DNA of 64,000 bases from Shewanella nanhaiensis (GTDB taxonomy: Bacteria; Pseudomonadota; Gammaproteobacteria; Enterobacterales; Shewanellaceae), in assembly GCF_019457885.1 (NCBI RefSeq), contig NZ_JAHZST010000002.1:310001-374000 (forward strand), written 5' to 3'. Made by a program: the position numbers and the translations under genes. Under the pieces are notes generated by a model. It did no database searches. It was not told the DNA's origin and saw nothing but the letters and a program-made list of their open reading frames with translations. This document shows, in pieces, positions 19,357 through 29,342 of the stretch (the stretch's first letter is position 1; each line of letters begins with the position of its first letter).

Positions 19357-20268
19357 TTACTGTTTTAAATTTAACAGCAGCTCAATGACACTGTCATAGA
19401 GGCTAAACAGATCTTGACTCTGGCTGTTGCCACCAACTGACATAGGCAAAACAACCACAGGTAGATTAGCACGCTCCCCTAGCCACTCGGCACCTCGCTC
19501 GCTCTGATAAGAGGCAACAATAATCGCCATCACATCACCAACTTCGGTACGTTTAAGTAAGCTGGCAAGATGACTGCTGCTAGGTGGCAAGCCTGGCTTA
19601 GGCTCCAGATCTCCAACTTGCTCTATGCCAATCCAGTTAAATAGGTATCGAAAGCTAGAGTGGTAAGCGATAACTTTCTTACCTTTTAATGGTGCTGCTT
19701 TCGCCTCCCATTGAATAATAGCTTGATTCCATTTGGCGCTAAACTCACGTAAAGCTGATTGGTATTGCGCTTTGGAGCTAGGGTCGAGGGAGATAAGCTT
19801 TTGACTCAAGGCTTCAGCGACCTTCAAGACTCTCTGTGGAGAGAAGTGCAGATGCGGGTTTCCCTGGGCATGAACATCTCCCATGCTGCGATCTACTGAT
19901 GCCAATTTGTCTAAAGTATCGATATGATCGGCGGCAAAAAATAACCCTTGATCCGTCGATCTCACCTTGGCATTAGATGACTTCATCTGCAACATAGGCA
20001 ACCAACCTACCTCCAGATCGGCGCCAGCACAGATAGCGAGATCGGCCTGTCGCATCTTAGCAATTAAACTCGGTCTTGCTTGAACCTGATGTGGATCTTG
20101 CATCGCCGTTGTCGCCGAATAGATCTTAGCATCGGGTGCTAACTCTTTCGCCAATGCGGCATACTCAGGTTCACAAGCAAAAATATTCAGTTCGGCACTC
20201 GCTAGACTCGAATAGCCTAGGGTGAGCGCAAGTGCAGCGGCTTTAGCTAGATTAGAATTGATGCGCAC
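19357..20268 (-). CDS. Periplasmic metal-binding protein of an ABC importer (ZnuA-like)
   Basis: A 303-aa protein with a signal peptide (LAKAAALALTLGYSSLASA) of the cluster A-I (ZnuA/TroA) solute-binding family. Likely metal ligands are the His residues in MQDPHQVQARPS, NPHLHFSP and AYHSSFRYLF. The usual long His-rich loop of ZnuA is almost absent (only VHAQGNPHLHF). The His-rich function may instead sit in the neighbouring outer-membrane protein. Its start overlaps the end of that barrel gene by 17 bp, so the two are translationally coupled. The stop TAA is fused to ATACCAATTAG, the same arrangement as in rraB. Confidence 0.88.
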   Translation of the reverse strand: MRINSNLAKAAALALTLGYSSLASAELNIFACEPEYAALAKELAPDAKIYSATTAMQDPHQVQARPSLIAKMRQADLAICAGADLEVGWLPMLQMKSSNAKVRSTDQGLFFAADHIDTLDKLASVDRSMGDVHAQGNPHLHFSPQRVLKVAEALSQKLISLDPSSKAQYQSALREFSAKWNQAIIQWEAKAAPLKGKKVIAYHSSFRYLFNWIGIEQVGDLEPKPGLPPSSSHLASLLKRTEVGDVMAIIVASYQSERGAEWLGERANLPVVVLPMSVGGNSQSQDLFSLYDSVIELLLNLKQ

Positions 20269-21460
20269 CGTGAGCCCCCAAAGTCATAACATATTGAAGA
20301 GTAATGACGTTATCATCTTCGATACCATCAAAGTTAGTGCCTTTCTGATTAGTATATTGCAGACGAACCGTTGAGAAATGGCTGTGGTGCCAAGCTAAAC
20401 TAACCTCTGTCTCTTTCAGCTTCTGAGGGTCGAAATGATCGCCATGCATCTCTTGAGTTTCCACTTCACCATAACGTAGACCCGCAGACCAATTAGGTGA
20501 GAACTGGTATACCCCACTTAAATACCAACCTTGTTGATCATCAACGCCTTGCCCCACTTCATGCTCGTGATCATGCTCATCGTGGCCATGCTCCTCAAGC
20601 GGCGTAAAATCAGTGACCTTAAAATACTCACCACTTAGCGTCAGGTGTTGATATTTATAGTTGCCATTGGGAGCCCATTTATAAACGAAATCAGCAATAT
20701 AGGTATTTTCACCTGTATACTGGGCGCTATGGCTATGTTCATGACCATGATCATGTCCACTCTCTTCCTCTTCATGATCATCATGCTCATCGGCTGTCAT
20801 GCGCCCATTTTCATTGCGCATATAACTCAGGCCAGCCTGCCAAGAACCGTTAGCACCGATATCACCACCGAACTTAGTATAAGCAGTGTAAACACCTAGC
20901 TCCTCATACTCACGCTCGTTATGCTCATCGGCGGCACGCATACTGTCACCTTTAAATGCCTCAACGCCCATCGCCCAATAAAGATCTGTCGGTGCAACAT
21001 AGTTAAAACGAACACCATCATCAAAATAATGGCTGCCTAAGAAGGCGCGGTACGCCGCAGGTCTGTCAGAAAATGCATCTGTGTGTACGTGCTGATTATT
21101 CAGATAACCCACATCGGAGAGGAAGCGACCTGCACGAATGGAGAATCCACCTGGCATAGCCAGAGTTTGAATAAAGGCTTCCTCAATTCCTAGCTCAGTT
21201 TCACCTTCATGTATCTCAACAACGGCGGTTAACTTACCGTAAAACATATCATCAACATTGGCGCTCAGGGCTAACTCGGTATGCCCTAAACCAAAACCTT
21301 CAACACGCTCTGCCATAGGGCGCTCGGTATTTTGATAGTAACCGTCAAGTACGGCACTAATCGCTGGGTTTGTCAGTGTCGGATTTTCAGCAAAAGCTGA
21401 AGTAGAAATTAGTGCACAGGCAGCAGCCACGTGTGATACGCGGAAATTAGTAACTCTCAT
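20252..21460 (-). CDS. Outer-membrane beta-barrel protein with His-rich loops, probable zinc porin
   Basis: This 402-aa protein has a signal peptide (MRVTNFRVSHVAAACALISTSAFA) and alternating beta-strand composition to its end (…VITLQYVMTLGAHGAHQF). Two loops are very rich in His, Asp and Glu: EEEESGHDHGHEHSHS near 245-262 and EEHGHDEHDHEHE near 305-320. Such loops bind divalent metals. With ZnuA- and ZnuB-like genes directly downstream, a role in capturing or passing zinc across the outer membrane is likely. It is not a TonB-dependent receptor: I see no plug domain or TonB box. The start has a GGAG site; the upstream extension of 19 residues lacks one. Confidence 0.78.
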   Translation of the reverse strand: MRVTNFRVSHVAAACALISTSAFAENPTLTNPAISAVLDGYYQNTERPMAERVEGFGLGHTELALSANVDDMFYGKLTAVVEIHEGETELGIEEAFIQTLAMPGGFSIRAGRFLSDVGYLNNQHVHTDAFSDRPAAYRAFLGSHYFDDGVRFNYVAPTDLYWAMGVEAFKGDSMRAADEHNEREYEELGVYTAYTKFGGDIGANGSWQAGLSYMRNENGRMTADEHDDHEEEESGHDHGHEHSHSAQYTGENTYIADFVYKWAPNGNYKYQHLTLSGEYFKVTDFTPLEEHGHDEHDHEHEVGQGVDDQQGWYLSGVYQFSPNWSAGLRYGEVETQEMHGDHFDPQKLKETEVSLAWHHSHFSTVRLQYTNQKGTNFDGIEDDNVITLQYVMTLGAHGAHQF

Positions 21461-21715
21461 TTGTTTCTCCAAAATACAGCCATTCTCTGTTCTCTTTGGA
21501 ACAGTGAATAAAATCAAAAACTTAAAATAGTTAATCGATATTTCTAAATCATGTAATTGATATCAATCTGACCAGAGAATGTTAGATACACCCAGCTAGC
21601 ACTCCAGATAATAGGATTGCCAAGCACTGTCATGCATCTACAGGGTGACTCTATTTTCTGAGCCAGCCATAGGCAGACAGAAATAGAGCAGTTCTAAATT
21701 CGCTGGAAATTGATA

Positions 21716-22006
21716 TTAAGCTGATACAGGAGGGGCGCGGCTGTTGAAAAAACGGGTATGTTGAGAGATCTTTTCATCAAAATTAACTAGGCTCACTTCA
21801 AAGGTTTGAAGACTCACAGCCAAGCCAAAATGGTGAGTAGGGAGTAGTTTGTTTAGCTGATGTTTATGAAAACAGAGCGTACAGTGATTCTGTGCGCCAC
21901 CATCATTGATATGTTCAACACTATGGGCAGAAGCGGCAAACGACAGGCAGATCAATAGGGCTGAAAGCCATATTGCTATACCTCGTCTAACGCTATTTTT
22001 GACCAT
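21716..22006 (-). CDS. Small exported Cys/His-rich protein next to metal-uptake genes
   Basis: A 96-aa protein with a signal-type N terminus (IAIWLSALLICLSFAASA), then SVEHINDGGAQNHCTLCFHKHQLNKLLPTHH in pieces: a CxxC with five surrounding His residues that could bind zinc or copper. The layout recalls small DUF2946-like periplasmic proteins, but I do not assign it to a family. It sits 255 bp upstream of the outer-membrane barrel gene on the same strand, so it may be first in a longer transcript or separately expressed. A metal-related role is inferred from composition and neighbours only. Confidence 0.65.
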   Translation of the reverse strand: MVKNSVRRGIAIWLSALLICLSFAASAHSVEHINDGGAQNHCTLCFHKHQLNKLLPTHHFGLAVSLQTFEVSLVNFDEKISQHTRFFNSRAPPVSA

Positions 22007-22271
22007 AAAAAAACACCATCAACACTTAAACTAAACAAAAACGCGTTCAATTTGATACAAACGCTAACCTAAGTCAAGTTACACCTATAATAAAAATAGT
22101 TCGTATTTACCATTAAATTTAGTAAATAACCCTGATATAAACAGGACTAAGGTCACTTTATTTCTCTGTTAAATTAATACTGACTTAAGGACAGATGACT
22201 AAAATTAACACATAGCGTCCACCAATTCATACCTATGGTTTAACCACTCAACCTAGATGGAGTAATGTAAA

Positions 22272-22397
22272 ATGTTAGAGTTCCTACGTGAAAACGGCAA
22301 AATGATCATTTGGACAACGCTTTTCTTCATCGCGATTGGCGGTGGGATCTACTACGTAGATATGGCACTTGAAGCGCAAGTTCAGGTTATCGAATAA
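22272..22397 (+). CDS. Hypothetical 41-aa single-TM protein
   Basis: The frame reads MLEFLRENGKMIIWTTLFF followed by IAIGGGIYYVDMALEAQVQVIE. A GGAG ribosome site lies 9 nt before the ATG. It encodes one membrane helix (about residues 11-28) with a charged N terminus. It stands between two minus-strand genes with its own free intergenic space on both sides. I do not recognise the family. Small size means it would be missed by length filters. Confidence 0.6.
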   Translation: MLEFLRENGKMIIWTTLFFIAIGGGIYYVDMALEAQVQVIE

Positions 22398-22600
22398 CCG
22401 ATAAGAGACTTTTCCTGACAGTCAGGTTTGAGAGCACCGATATTTAGCTTAATATTACATAATATAAGCGTCATTAAACTAGGTGCTTTCAGCTAAATGT
22501 CTGGGCTACCAAGGTAGATCAATGAGATTGATTTTAATTCGCTAAAGATAAGTGCACTCATCTCCTTCAATAATTTAGAGGCATAGCCCTTGTTGCTATG

Positions 22601-22993
22601 TTAACGATATTTTTGCCTATGCTCACTATCATCAATATCAAGTTTCTCAGGTGCTTCAACCACTTTTAAGTGATCCATCATATGGCTAACCAACAAGACC
22701 ATCACAGCTAAAATGGCTATCGGTGTGGTTAAACTGCGCATCTCAGGTGTGAAATAACCATAAGCCAATGCCACAACGGCAAGATAAAAACCTAACATCT
22801 TAAATCGAGATAGCAGAGGACTCTTCCCAAGCCAAGCATCACAATGGGGACATTGGAGTTGCGCACCAAAGCCTTTACCACGCTGATTTTTAACATCATT
22901 CACACCAAAAAACTTACTACAATGGGCACACAACACAGCTTGACTCTCTTTAAGAACTTGCGGAATAAGCGTGAAGTTTAACAGAATATTCAA
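22601..22993 (-). CDS. Membrane protein with N-terminal zinc-ribbon motif
   Basis: A 130-aa protein with CAHC near residue 22 and CPHC near residue 48, a zinc-ribbon pair. Two membrane helices follow (FYLAVVALAYGYF and LTTPIAILAVMVLLVSHMM) and then a charged tail. It resembles zinc-ribbon proteins with membrane anchors of unknown role. The only available start is a TTG without a good ribosome site, so the true N terminus is uncertain. Confidence 0.6.
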   Translation of the reverse strand: MNILLNFTLIPQVLKESQAVLCAHCSKFFGVNDVKNQRGKGFGAQLQCPHCDAWLGKSPLLSRFKMLGFYLAVVALAYGYFTPEMRSLTTPIAILAVMVLLVSHMMDHLKVVEAPEKLDIDDSEHRQKYR

Positions 22994-23102
22994 TAGAAAA
23001 ATTATTTATACATTTTGCTAATAACCCCTATTGAATAAGGGAATTTACACTAAGGTGAAGTGGGGATAAAATAGCGAAAATTTTTGTTTTAGGAATTTAT
23101 TT

Positions 23103-24704
23103 ATGCATCGCATAATCGCCTTGATAATGCTTGCTATTGTAGGGCTTAGTAGCTTACCAGCCCAAGCAGATACATCCAGTGAACTGATATCACTACAAAC
23201 CTCTATTCAGCATGATGTCGCACTACTCAGCAAAACCCACGGTGAACTCACCAACTTTACTGAGTATAAGATTAAGCAGAATACCGAACTGCTTCATGAA
23301 AGGCTTAAAGAGCTGATGAGTGAGCCTGCTCTTAATAAAGAGATGCTTAGCCCAATCATTAAAAGTCACCTTATCTTTATCGGTAAAGTCGATAACTACT
23401 TCAAGACTAAGATTGCGACTCTTCAGGGACAACTTGGTAAGGGCGATGATAACAAGATCATGATGCAACTTTCGATGTTGGAAGCTGAGCGTGATCAACA
23501 GTTACAAGCTTACCTGGACGTACTTGGCTGGGCGAAGACTTTAGAGCTAGATACTGGTGACCAAACAGCACAGCTGACCAAGAATCTTATCGCTCGAGCA
23601 GACGGCTTCAATAGCTTTGTTCAGTACACCCAAGATAAGTTAAAGCAAGCGGTTAAAGAGGTCAGTCTAGCGGGTAAAGATGTAACAGCAGAGCAAACAC
23701 TCAATGTCACTGAACTCAAAGAGCGCTTATCTTACGCCAGTTCAAGCTTAGGTGTTGCTATTCATCTCCTCGATATTTTAGGCCAAGATACAGCGGACAT
23801 GAAGGAGACCCTATTTAAGAGTTCAGGGGATATCACCCAAGATGTGCTTAATATCGATGTAGCCAGCAGCCTATTCGAGCAATGGCTCACATCTGCACAA
23901 AACTACTTAATAGAGAATGGTCCAGGGATCGTCTTTAAGTTGTTTATTTTTGTTCTGATCTTAGTGGCAGCCTCTTTGATTGGTAAAGCCGTTCAGAAGT
24001 TAGTCAGAAAAGCCGTCAGTAACTCAAAGCTTAAGTTTAGCGTGCTACTTCAAGAGTTCTTTATCTCACTCTCAGGCAAGGCAACCTTCACTTTAGGTGT
24101 CTTAATTGCCCTGTCTCAACTGGGGATCGAGTTAGCGCCTCTGCTAGCAGGTTTCGGTGTGGCCGGTGTGATTATCGGTTTTGCACTGCAAGATACTCTA
24201 TCTAACTTTGCATCTGGCATGATGATATTGGTCTACCGTCCTTATGATGTTGGCGATCTGATCAATGCAGCTGGCGTAACAGGTAAAGTCAGCCATATGA
24301 GCTTAGTGTCTACCACAATTAAGACACTGGACAATCAGAGACTTATCATTCCAAATAACAAGATTTGGGGTGATACCATCAACAACATCACTGTCGAGCA
24401 TCAAAGACGTGTAGATATGACCTTTGGTATTGGCTATAGCGATGATATCGAGAAGACAGAGAAGGTACTGAATGAGATCATCATGGCACATCCTAAGGTT
24501 CTTAAAACACCAGAGCCTACGATTAAGCTACACACTCTAGGTGAGTCTTCTGTCGATTTCGTTGTTCGTCCATGGGCCAAACCGGAAGATTATTGGGATG
24601 TTTACTGGGATATCACACGCACAGTGAAGATGCGTTTCGATGCTGAGAATATCAGTATTCCATTCCCTCAGCGCGATATTCACATCTATCAAGAAAGCGT
24701 ATAA
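23103..24704 (+). CDS. MscS-family mechanosensitive channel with long periplasmic N-terminal domain
   Basis: A 533-aa protein with a signal peptide (IIALIMLAIVGLSSLPAQA) and a mostly helical periplasmic region to about residue 270. Membrane helices follow (IVFKLFIFVLILVAASLIG; FTLGVLIALSQLGIELAPLLAG). The pore helix and MscS core signature is VAGVIIGFALQDTLSNFASGM, followed by ILVYRPYDVGDLI. The C-terminal cytoplasmic domain is complete. It would release solutes under hypo-osmotic stress. The extended N-terminal domain is like that of larger MscS homologues. It converges on fhs, with a shared terminator. Confidence 0.93.
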   Translation: MHRIIALIMLAIVGLSSLPAQADTSSELISLQTSIQHDVALLSKTHGELTNFTEYKIKQNTELLHERLKELMSEPALNKEMLSPIIKSHLIFIGKVDNYFKTKIATLQGQLGKGDDNKIMMQLSMLEAERDQQLQAYLDVLGWAKTLELDTGDQTAQLTKNLIARADGFNSFVQYTQDKLKQAVKEVSLAGKDVTAEQTLNVTELKERLSYASSSLGVAIHLLDILGQDTADMKETLFKSSGDITQDVLNIDVASSLFEQWLTSAQNYLIENGPGIVFKLFIFVLILVAASLIGKAVQKLVRKAVSNSKLKFSVLLQEFFISLSGKATFTLGVLIALSQLGIELAPLLAGFGVAGVIIGFALQDTLSNFASGMMILVYRPYDVGDLINAAGVTGKVSHMSLVSTTIKTLDNQRLIIPNNKIWGDTINNITVEHQRRVDMTFGIGYSDDIEKTEKVLNEIIMAHPKVLKTPEPTIKLHTLGESSVDFVVRPWAKPEDYWDVYWDITRTVKMRFDAENISIPFPQRDIHIYQESV

Positions 24705-24714
24705 GTCTATACCT

Positions 24715-24750
24715 AAAAAGGGGCCGGATCTGATATCCGGCCCCTTTTTT
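24715..24750. terminator. Strong bidirectional terminator between the MscS gene and fhs
   Basis: AAAAAGGGGCCGGAT and ATCCGGCCCCTTTTTT form a perfect 15-bp stem with a 5-nt loop. A and T runs at the ends serve both strands. Confidence 0.92.
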
Positions 24751-24772
24751 AAACGGTAAATTTCAAACGCTG

Positions 24773-26485
24773 TTAAGCTAAGCCGACAATCTCATCCCGC
24801 TCATTGATGTCGATATTAAGATAACCAGGTTTAATCCCTAAGCCAGGCATAGTCATCACCTTACCGACTAAAGCGGTAATGAACCCAGCACCAGCATTTA
24901 TCTTTAACTGGGCAATAGGTAGTTCAAACCCTTGAGGCACACCTTTTAGCAGTGGGTCATGGCTGATTGAGAGTGGTGTCTTAGCGATACATACCGCCAG
25001 ATTATCAAGCCCCATGGCTTTGATCTGCTCCAGCTGCGCTTTAGCTTCATCGGATAAAACGATCCCCCTCGCACCATATCCAGACTCAGCGATGGTGAGC
25101 AGTTTTGCTTCAATGCTTGCATCACTTGAATAGAGCAGATGAAAATCAGAGTCTTGCTCGGTTGCTTCAACAACTTTGCGAGCCAAAGCTTCGGCTCCGT
25201 TAGCCCCTAAACTAAAGGCGTCACTAATCTCGCAACCAAAGGCACCAGCTGACATCACTTCCCTCTTCAACCACTCAAGCTCCTCTTGGGTGTCACTAGG
25301 AAAACGATTAAGCGCTACCACGACAGGAACGCCATATTGACTGACATTATCCATGTGCCATTTAAGATTAAGGAATCCAGCTTCTAAACGAGCTTGATCA
25401 GGCAAGTTAATATCCTGCTTAGACTCAATACCCGAGTTGGCTTTTAACGCTTTCAACGTCACAACTAAAACCGCTGCATCTGGAGCCTTTCCTGACTCTC
25501 TCACTTTGATATTACAGAACTTCTCAAAGCCCATGTCTGAGCCAAAACCTCCCTCTGTGACTACAAAGTCTGCAAGTTTGAGCGCAATTCTGTCCGCAAT
25601 AATCGATGAATTACCATGAGCGATATTGGCAAAGGGGCCCGCATGAATTAAACAGGGATCCCCAGTCAAAGTCTGCATTAGAGTTGGCTCGATGGCACTG
25701 CTCATAATCACCGTCATGGCACCTGCAACCCCTAGCATCTCCGCAGTGATAGGCTGAGCTTGTTTATCTAGTGCTAGCACTAAACGGCCAATACGTTTAC
25801 GCATATCCTTTAAGTCATGGCTGAGCGCCAAAATAGCCATTAACTCAGAAGCTGCGGTAATATCAAAACCAGAGGCATGAACGGGGCCATTGATATCACC
25901 AAGACCTACAGTAATGTTGCGTAAACTACGTTCATTATGATCAACCACACGACGCCAAAGGATCTGCTCAGGGTCGATATCTAAAGGGGTACTTCCCGAC
26001 TGCTGGGTAAACTCATCAGCCGGCAATCTTGATTCATGAAACAGTCTTGCATCGATAGCGGCTGCCGCTAAATTATGCGCGCTGCTAACAGCATGAATAT
26101 CTCCGGTGAGGTGGAGGTTCATCTCTTCCATTGGGATAACTTGAGAGTAACCACCTCCAGCGGCACCACCTTTAATGCCAAAAACAGGCCCCATGCTGGG
26201 CTGACGAATACAAGCACAGGTTTTTCTACCAATGGCATTTAGCCCTTGAGTCAAACCTATACTCGTGACAGTTTTACCTTCACCAAATGGAGTTGGCGTT
26301 ACCGCAGTGACTATCACTAACTTCCCCTCCACATTGTCCTTAACACGGTCCAATATAGAGAGCTTTACTTTAGCTTTAGCATCACCAAACTGAGATAACT
26401 CATCCTTTTTAATACCAAATTTCTTGGCAATATCGCTAATAGGTTGAGGTGTAGCCTGACGAGAGATTTCAATATCCGTGAGCAT
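24773..26485 (-). CDS. fhs: Formate-tetrahydrofolate ligase
   Basis: It makes 10-formyl-tetrahydrofolate from formate, ATP and tetrahydrofolate in cytoplasmic one-carbon metabolism. The nucleotide motif [15 protein letters not shown] (about 62-76), the following [23 protein letters not shown] (in parts) and the [15 protein letters not shown] region are diagnostic. The length of 570 aa is normal. A clear AAGGAG site precedes the ATG. It is not linked here to folD or purine genes and appears to be a single-gene transcript. Confidence 0.97.
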   Translation of the reverse strand: MLTDIEISRQATPQPISDIAKKFGIKKDELSQFGDAKAKVKLSILDRVKDNVEGKLVIVTAVTPTPFGEGKTVTSIGLTQGLNAIGRKTCACIRQPSMGPVFGIKGGAAGGGYSQVIPMEEMNLHLTGDIHAVSSAHNLAAAAIDARLFHESRLPADEFTQQSGSTPLDIDPEQILWRRVVDHNERSLRNITVGLGDINGPVHASGFDITAASELMAILALSHDLKDMRKRIGRLVLALDKQAQPITAEMLGVAGAMTVIMSSAIEPTLMQTLTGDPCLIHAGPFANIAHGNSSIIADRIALKLADFVVTEGGFGSDMGFEKFCNIKVRESGKAPDAAVLVVTLKALKANSGIESKQDINLPDQARLEAGFLNLKWHMDNVSQYGVPVVVALNRFPSDTQEELEWLKREVMSAGAFGCEISDAFSLGANGAEALARKVVEATEQDSDFHLLYSSDASIEAKLLTIAESGYGARGIVLSDEAKAQLEQIKAMGLDNLAVCIAKTPLSISHDPLLKGVPQGFELPIAQLKINAGAGFITALVGKVMTMPGLGIKPGYLNIDINERDEIVGLA

Positions 26486-26697
26486 TCTTTGGCTCCTTTA
26501 AATAGAGAAGAGTAGGGAATTATATTTTTAATTGCGTCGAATATTAGGCGATCCTAAGGAGAAGAAAAATAGCTAAAATCCATTTATGATGCTTAATTAG
26601 ACTTTTATAAATCTAAATCAAAAAAATGTGATCTAATCCAAATCAATATATTATCAATATCCTATCAAACTCACAGGAATCACGGGCAGGGGTAATA

Positions 26698-27594
26698 ATG
26701 AGTAACCAATTTGAGATGTCAGACTTTATCGCAGGTTTTTGGAGGTTAGCGAGTTGGGATTACTCTATACAACAAAGGTTGGCATTAATTGAGCAATACC
26801 TAGAGCTGGGTGTAACGACTATGGACCATGCAGACATCTACGGCCAGATGCAGTGTGAGGCTCTTTTTGGTGAAGCTCTATCACTCAAACCTAGCTTACG
26901 TTCAAAGCTACAATTGATCAGTAAATGCGGTATTAAGCCCGCCTTTGACTCGACACCCGAACGTTACGTTAACCACTATGATACTAGTAGAGATCACCTT
27001 TTAAACTCAGTGGAAAACTCACTAACTAGACTCAATACGGATCACTTAGATCTTCTGTTAATTCACCGCCCCGACCCATTAATGAATGCAGATGATGTTG
27101 CCCACGCTTTCAAACACCTTCAACAATCAGGTAAGGTACTGAATTTTGGTGTATCTAACTTTAGCACGACACAGTTCGAGCTGTTGCAATCTAGGTTAAC
27201 CCCACTAGGTATTCAGCTCGTGACCAACCAAGTTGAAATATCGCCAGCAAATATGACAAGTCTGCATGACGGAACCTTAGATCAATGTCAGCAATATAGG
27301 ATCACACCTATGGCCTGGTTCTGTTTGGGGGGAGGAGAGATAATAACGGGTCAAAATGCTCAAGCAGTCAGGTTAAGGAAAGCACTTCACCGTGTTGCTG
27401 ATAGTCATCAAACTCAAGATATCAGTCAGATCATCTACGCTTGGATAGCTGCACTCCCCTCTAAACCTAAACCCATTATCGGAAGTGGTAAACTACAGCG
27501 AATACAGAGTGCAATAAAATCTAAAGAGATCAAACTAGATAAGCAGGAGTGGTTTAGTATTTGGGAAGCATCAACAGGCCATAGCGTACCCTGA
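26698..27594 (+). CDS. Aldo/keto reductase (YdhF-like)
   Basis: A 298-aa NAD(P)H-dependent oxidoreductase of the aldo/keto reductase fold. The catalytic residues are visible: Asp and Tyr in TTMDHADIYG, Lys in LISKCGIK, and His in DLLLIHRPDP. The segment GKVLNFGVSNFSTTQFELL and the C-terminal IIGSGKLQRIQSA (cofactor binding) match the E. coli YdhF subgroup. The physiological substrate is unknown. Spacing on both sides indicates a single-gene unit. Confidence 0.9.
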   Translation: MSNQFEMSDFIAGFWRLASWDYSIQQRLALIEQYLELGVTTMDHADIYGQMQCEALFGEALSLKPSLRSKLQLISKCGIKPAFDSTPERYVNHYDTSRDHLLNSVENSLTRLNTDHLDLLLIHRPDPLMNADDVAHAFKHLQQSGKVLNFGVSNFSTTQFELLQSRLTPLGIQLVTNQVEISPANMTSLHDGTLDQCQQYRITPMAWFCLGGGEIITGQNAQAVRLRKALHRVADSHQTQDISQIIYAWIAALPSKPKPIIGSGKLQRIQSAIKSKEIKLDKQEWFSIWEASTGHSVP

Positions 27595-27607
27595 TACTAA
27601 TATAAAT

Positions 27608-27630
27608 AAAAAAGGGCGCCATCGGCGCCC
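27608..27630 (-). terminator. Terminator of the MaoC-like gene
   Basis: GGGCGCC and GGCGCCC form a short GC stem with a 3-nt loop. The A run lies on its left, which is a T tail when read on the minus strand, so it serves the gene at 27661-28545 more than the plus-strand reductase. Confidence 0.75.
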
Positions 27631-27660
27631 TCTCAATTACACTAGCGATTCATTTGTGCT

Positions 27661-28545
27661 TTATAGAAAACTTATCTGACCAGAAAGGTGCGGTCGGCGG
27701 CCACGAGCATCACGAAGTTCAAACACTAATTGATCTTCGCTACTTTCTACAGCAAAGCTAACATCTGCCGGCATAAATAGAGGCAATTTAAATGCTACAT
27801 CAACCTTGCAGGGACGTTCACCAATTTGTGGCATCATCTGGGCAATACAACGCGCCTTAGACCACATGCCGTGGGCAAGCACACGCTCAAAACCAAATCG
27901 CTTAGATAGAAATGGATGCAGGTGGATCAAATTATAATCACCAGATGCTTTAGCGTATTTACGCCCGAGATCGTCGGCTAGAGACCAAGACTCTGGCAAT
28001 TCCCAAACCATGGCATTCGCTTTAGGTGGACGCACACGACGTGTCGTACTCTCAACACGATACAAATACGTTGAGAGTGACTCCCAGACTAACTCACCAT
28101 CAACCCTAGCTCTAGAGACCAACTCAAACTCAAGCCCCGCATCGGTAAGCTGACTACCAATCAAGACGCACTCTAGATCGAATGTTTCATCGACATTTAG
28201 CTGTCTATGCTGAGTGATACTGTTTTTGAGATGGATCATTCCTAATAGGGGGAAGGTGACCGCATTATGGGTAAATATAACGGCATGGAGACGAAACGCC
28301 ATCACATATAGATAGGTCAATGGTAGTGACTTGCCATCGAATTGAAATCCACAGACCGAGGCATAATCACTCACTTTTTTAGTTGATAACGTCACGCCTT
28401 GAGTATTAACTTGGATCTGTGGCAGGGCTTGATTATCCCAACCAGGCTTACGATCAAAGAAGATCTTTCTATATAGAGAAAACAGAGAAGGCATCGCCTT
28501 CAGCTCAACCAAATACTCTTTTTCTGCACTCACCGACGCGTTCAA
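27661..28545 (-). CDS. MaoC/hot-dog family dehydratase-like protein
   Basis: A 294-aa protein with a double hot-dog layout. The C-terminal half has the hydratase signature YNLIHLHPFLSKRFGFERVLAHGMW (in pieces): a catalytic Asp is expected before the N-x-x-H, and here KASGDYNLIHLHP provides it. The N-terminal half is a degenerate hot-dog domain. The family hydrates enoyl-CoA thioesters or serves in fatty acid synthesis. A true substrate cannot be read from this gene, and no fatty acid genes are adjacent. Confidence 0.83.
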   Translation of the reverse strand: MNASVSAEKEYLVELKAMPSLFSLYRKIFFDRKPGWDNQALPQIQVNTQGVTLSTKKVSDYASVCGFQFDGKSLPLTYLYVMAFRLHAVIFTHNAVTFPLLGMIHLKNSITQHRQLNVDETFDLECVLIGSQLTDAGLEFELVSRARVDGELVWESLSTYLYRVESTTRRVRPPKANAMVWELPESWSLADDLGRKYAKASGDYNLIHLHPFLSKRFGFERVLAHGMWSKARCIAQMMPQIGERPCKVDVAFKLPLFMPADVSFAVESSEDQLVFELRDARGRRPHLSGQISFL

Positions 28546-28692
28546 ATTTCAACCCACCTACCTGATATCAAGCCGGCGATTATACCCAAAATGATTAAGT
28601 TTGTCCTAGATTTGAGCTAACACTTATATATCAATAAGATAGAAGGTCAGACTTTGAAAAACATGACTAAATTAACCAGCAACTACATAGCT

Positions 28693-29322
28693 TTAATCAA
28701 AAAGTTCAACCTTGCTTTCAGCCTGCTCCTTCACAATATCTTTAAGGTAAACCTTCTCCTCCTTCTCCATCTCACGTATACCGCTAGCAGGAAGACGCTT
28801 AAGTAATACTTTTCCGCTATTGGGGTGAAAGAGCACCTTTCTTGGCCAAACTCCACCTAACTCTTCACTTTCTATCTCTATCCCCTCCATGTGCAAGTAG
28901 TTTTTCACAAACTCAATATTTGAACGACCAACATTCAGTACCGTTTCTTTACCCATCTGGGCTCCACCAAAAATTTTCGCCCTTAGCCTTTGTCTCTGAC
29001 CACCCAGTGTCAATATACCGTTGATCAACTGCTCCATGGCGAAGTTGCCATATCGGCACGAGAAGCTCATTAACTCATGCCAATCCTCATTTAACTCCCT
29101 TTCAGGCAAAAGAAAATGGTTCAATCCACCAATACCAAGGAGAGGATCCCAGATACAGGCTGCAACACATGAACCCAGTCGAGTGAACACGTACTCATCT
29201 TGCGCTGTGATATAAAATGCACCGGGATCGACACGAGCAACAATTTTATTGTGTTTGTTGTCCCATTTCCTTGGGATCTCTTCAAAGCCTTTAGTGGATG
29301 TGGGGATAACCAATGCCGTCAT
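28693..29322 (-). CDS. cheD: Chemoreceptor glutamine deamidase CheD
   Basis: CheD deamidates glutamines on chemoreceptors and, in some bacteria, binds CheC to stimulate its phosphatase activity. The 209-aa protein keeps the catalytic Cys52 in GSCVAACIWDP, His69 in GGLNHFLLP and a Thr near 47. The KIFGGAQM and NVGRSNIEFVKNYL segments are also typical. It is not inside a chemotaxis operon here. A strong AAGGAGG site precedes the ATG. Confidence 0.93.
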   Translation of the reverse strand: MTALVIPTSTKGFEEIPRKWDNKHNKIVARVDPGAFYITAQDEYVFTRLGSCVAACIWDPLLGIGGLNHFLLPERELNEDWHELMSFSCRYGNFAMEQLINGILTLGGQRQRLRAKIFGGAQMGKETVLNVGRSNIEFVKNYLHMEGIEIESEELGGVWPRKVLFHPNSGKVLLKRLPASGIREMEKEEKVYLKDIVKEQAESKVELFD

Positions 29323-29342
29323 TCAGCCTCCTTGCTGGTGAG

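Noticed and set aside
20560..20800. Plus-strand hydrophobic frame opposite the His-rich loops of the barrel gene
   Set aside because: It is a shadow: His codons CAT/CAC read on the other strand give Met and Val, creating a false membrane-like peptide.
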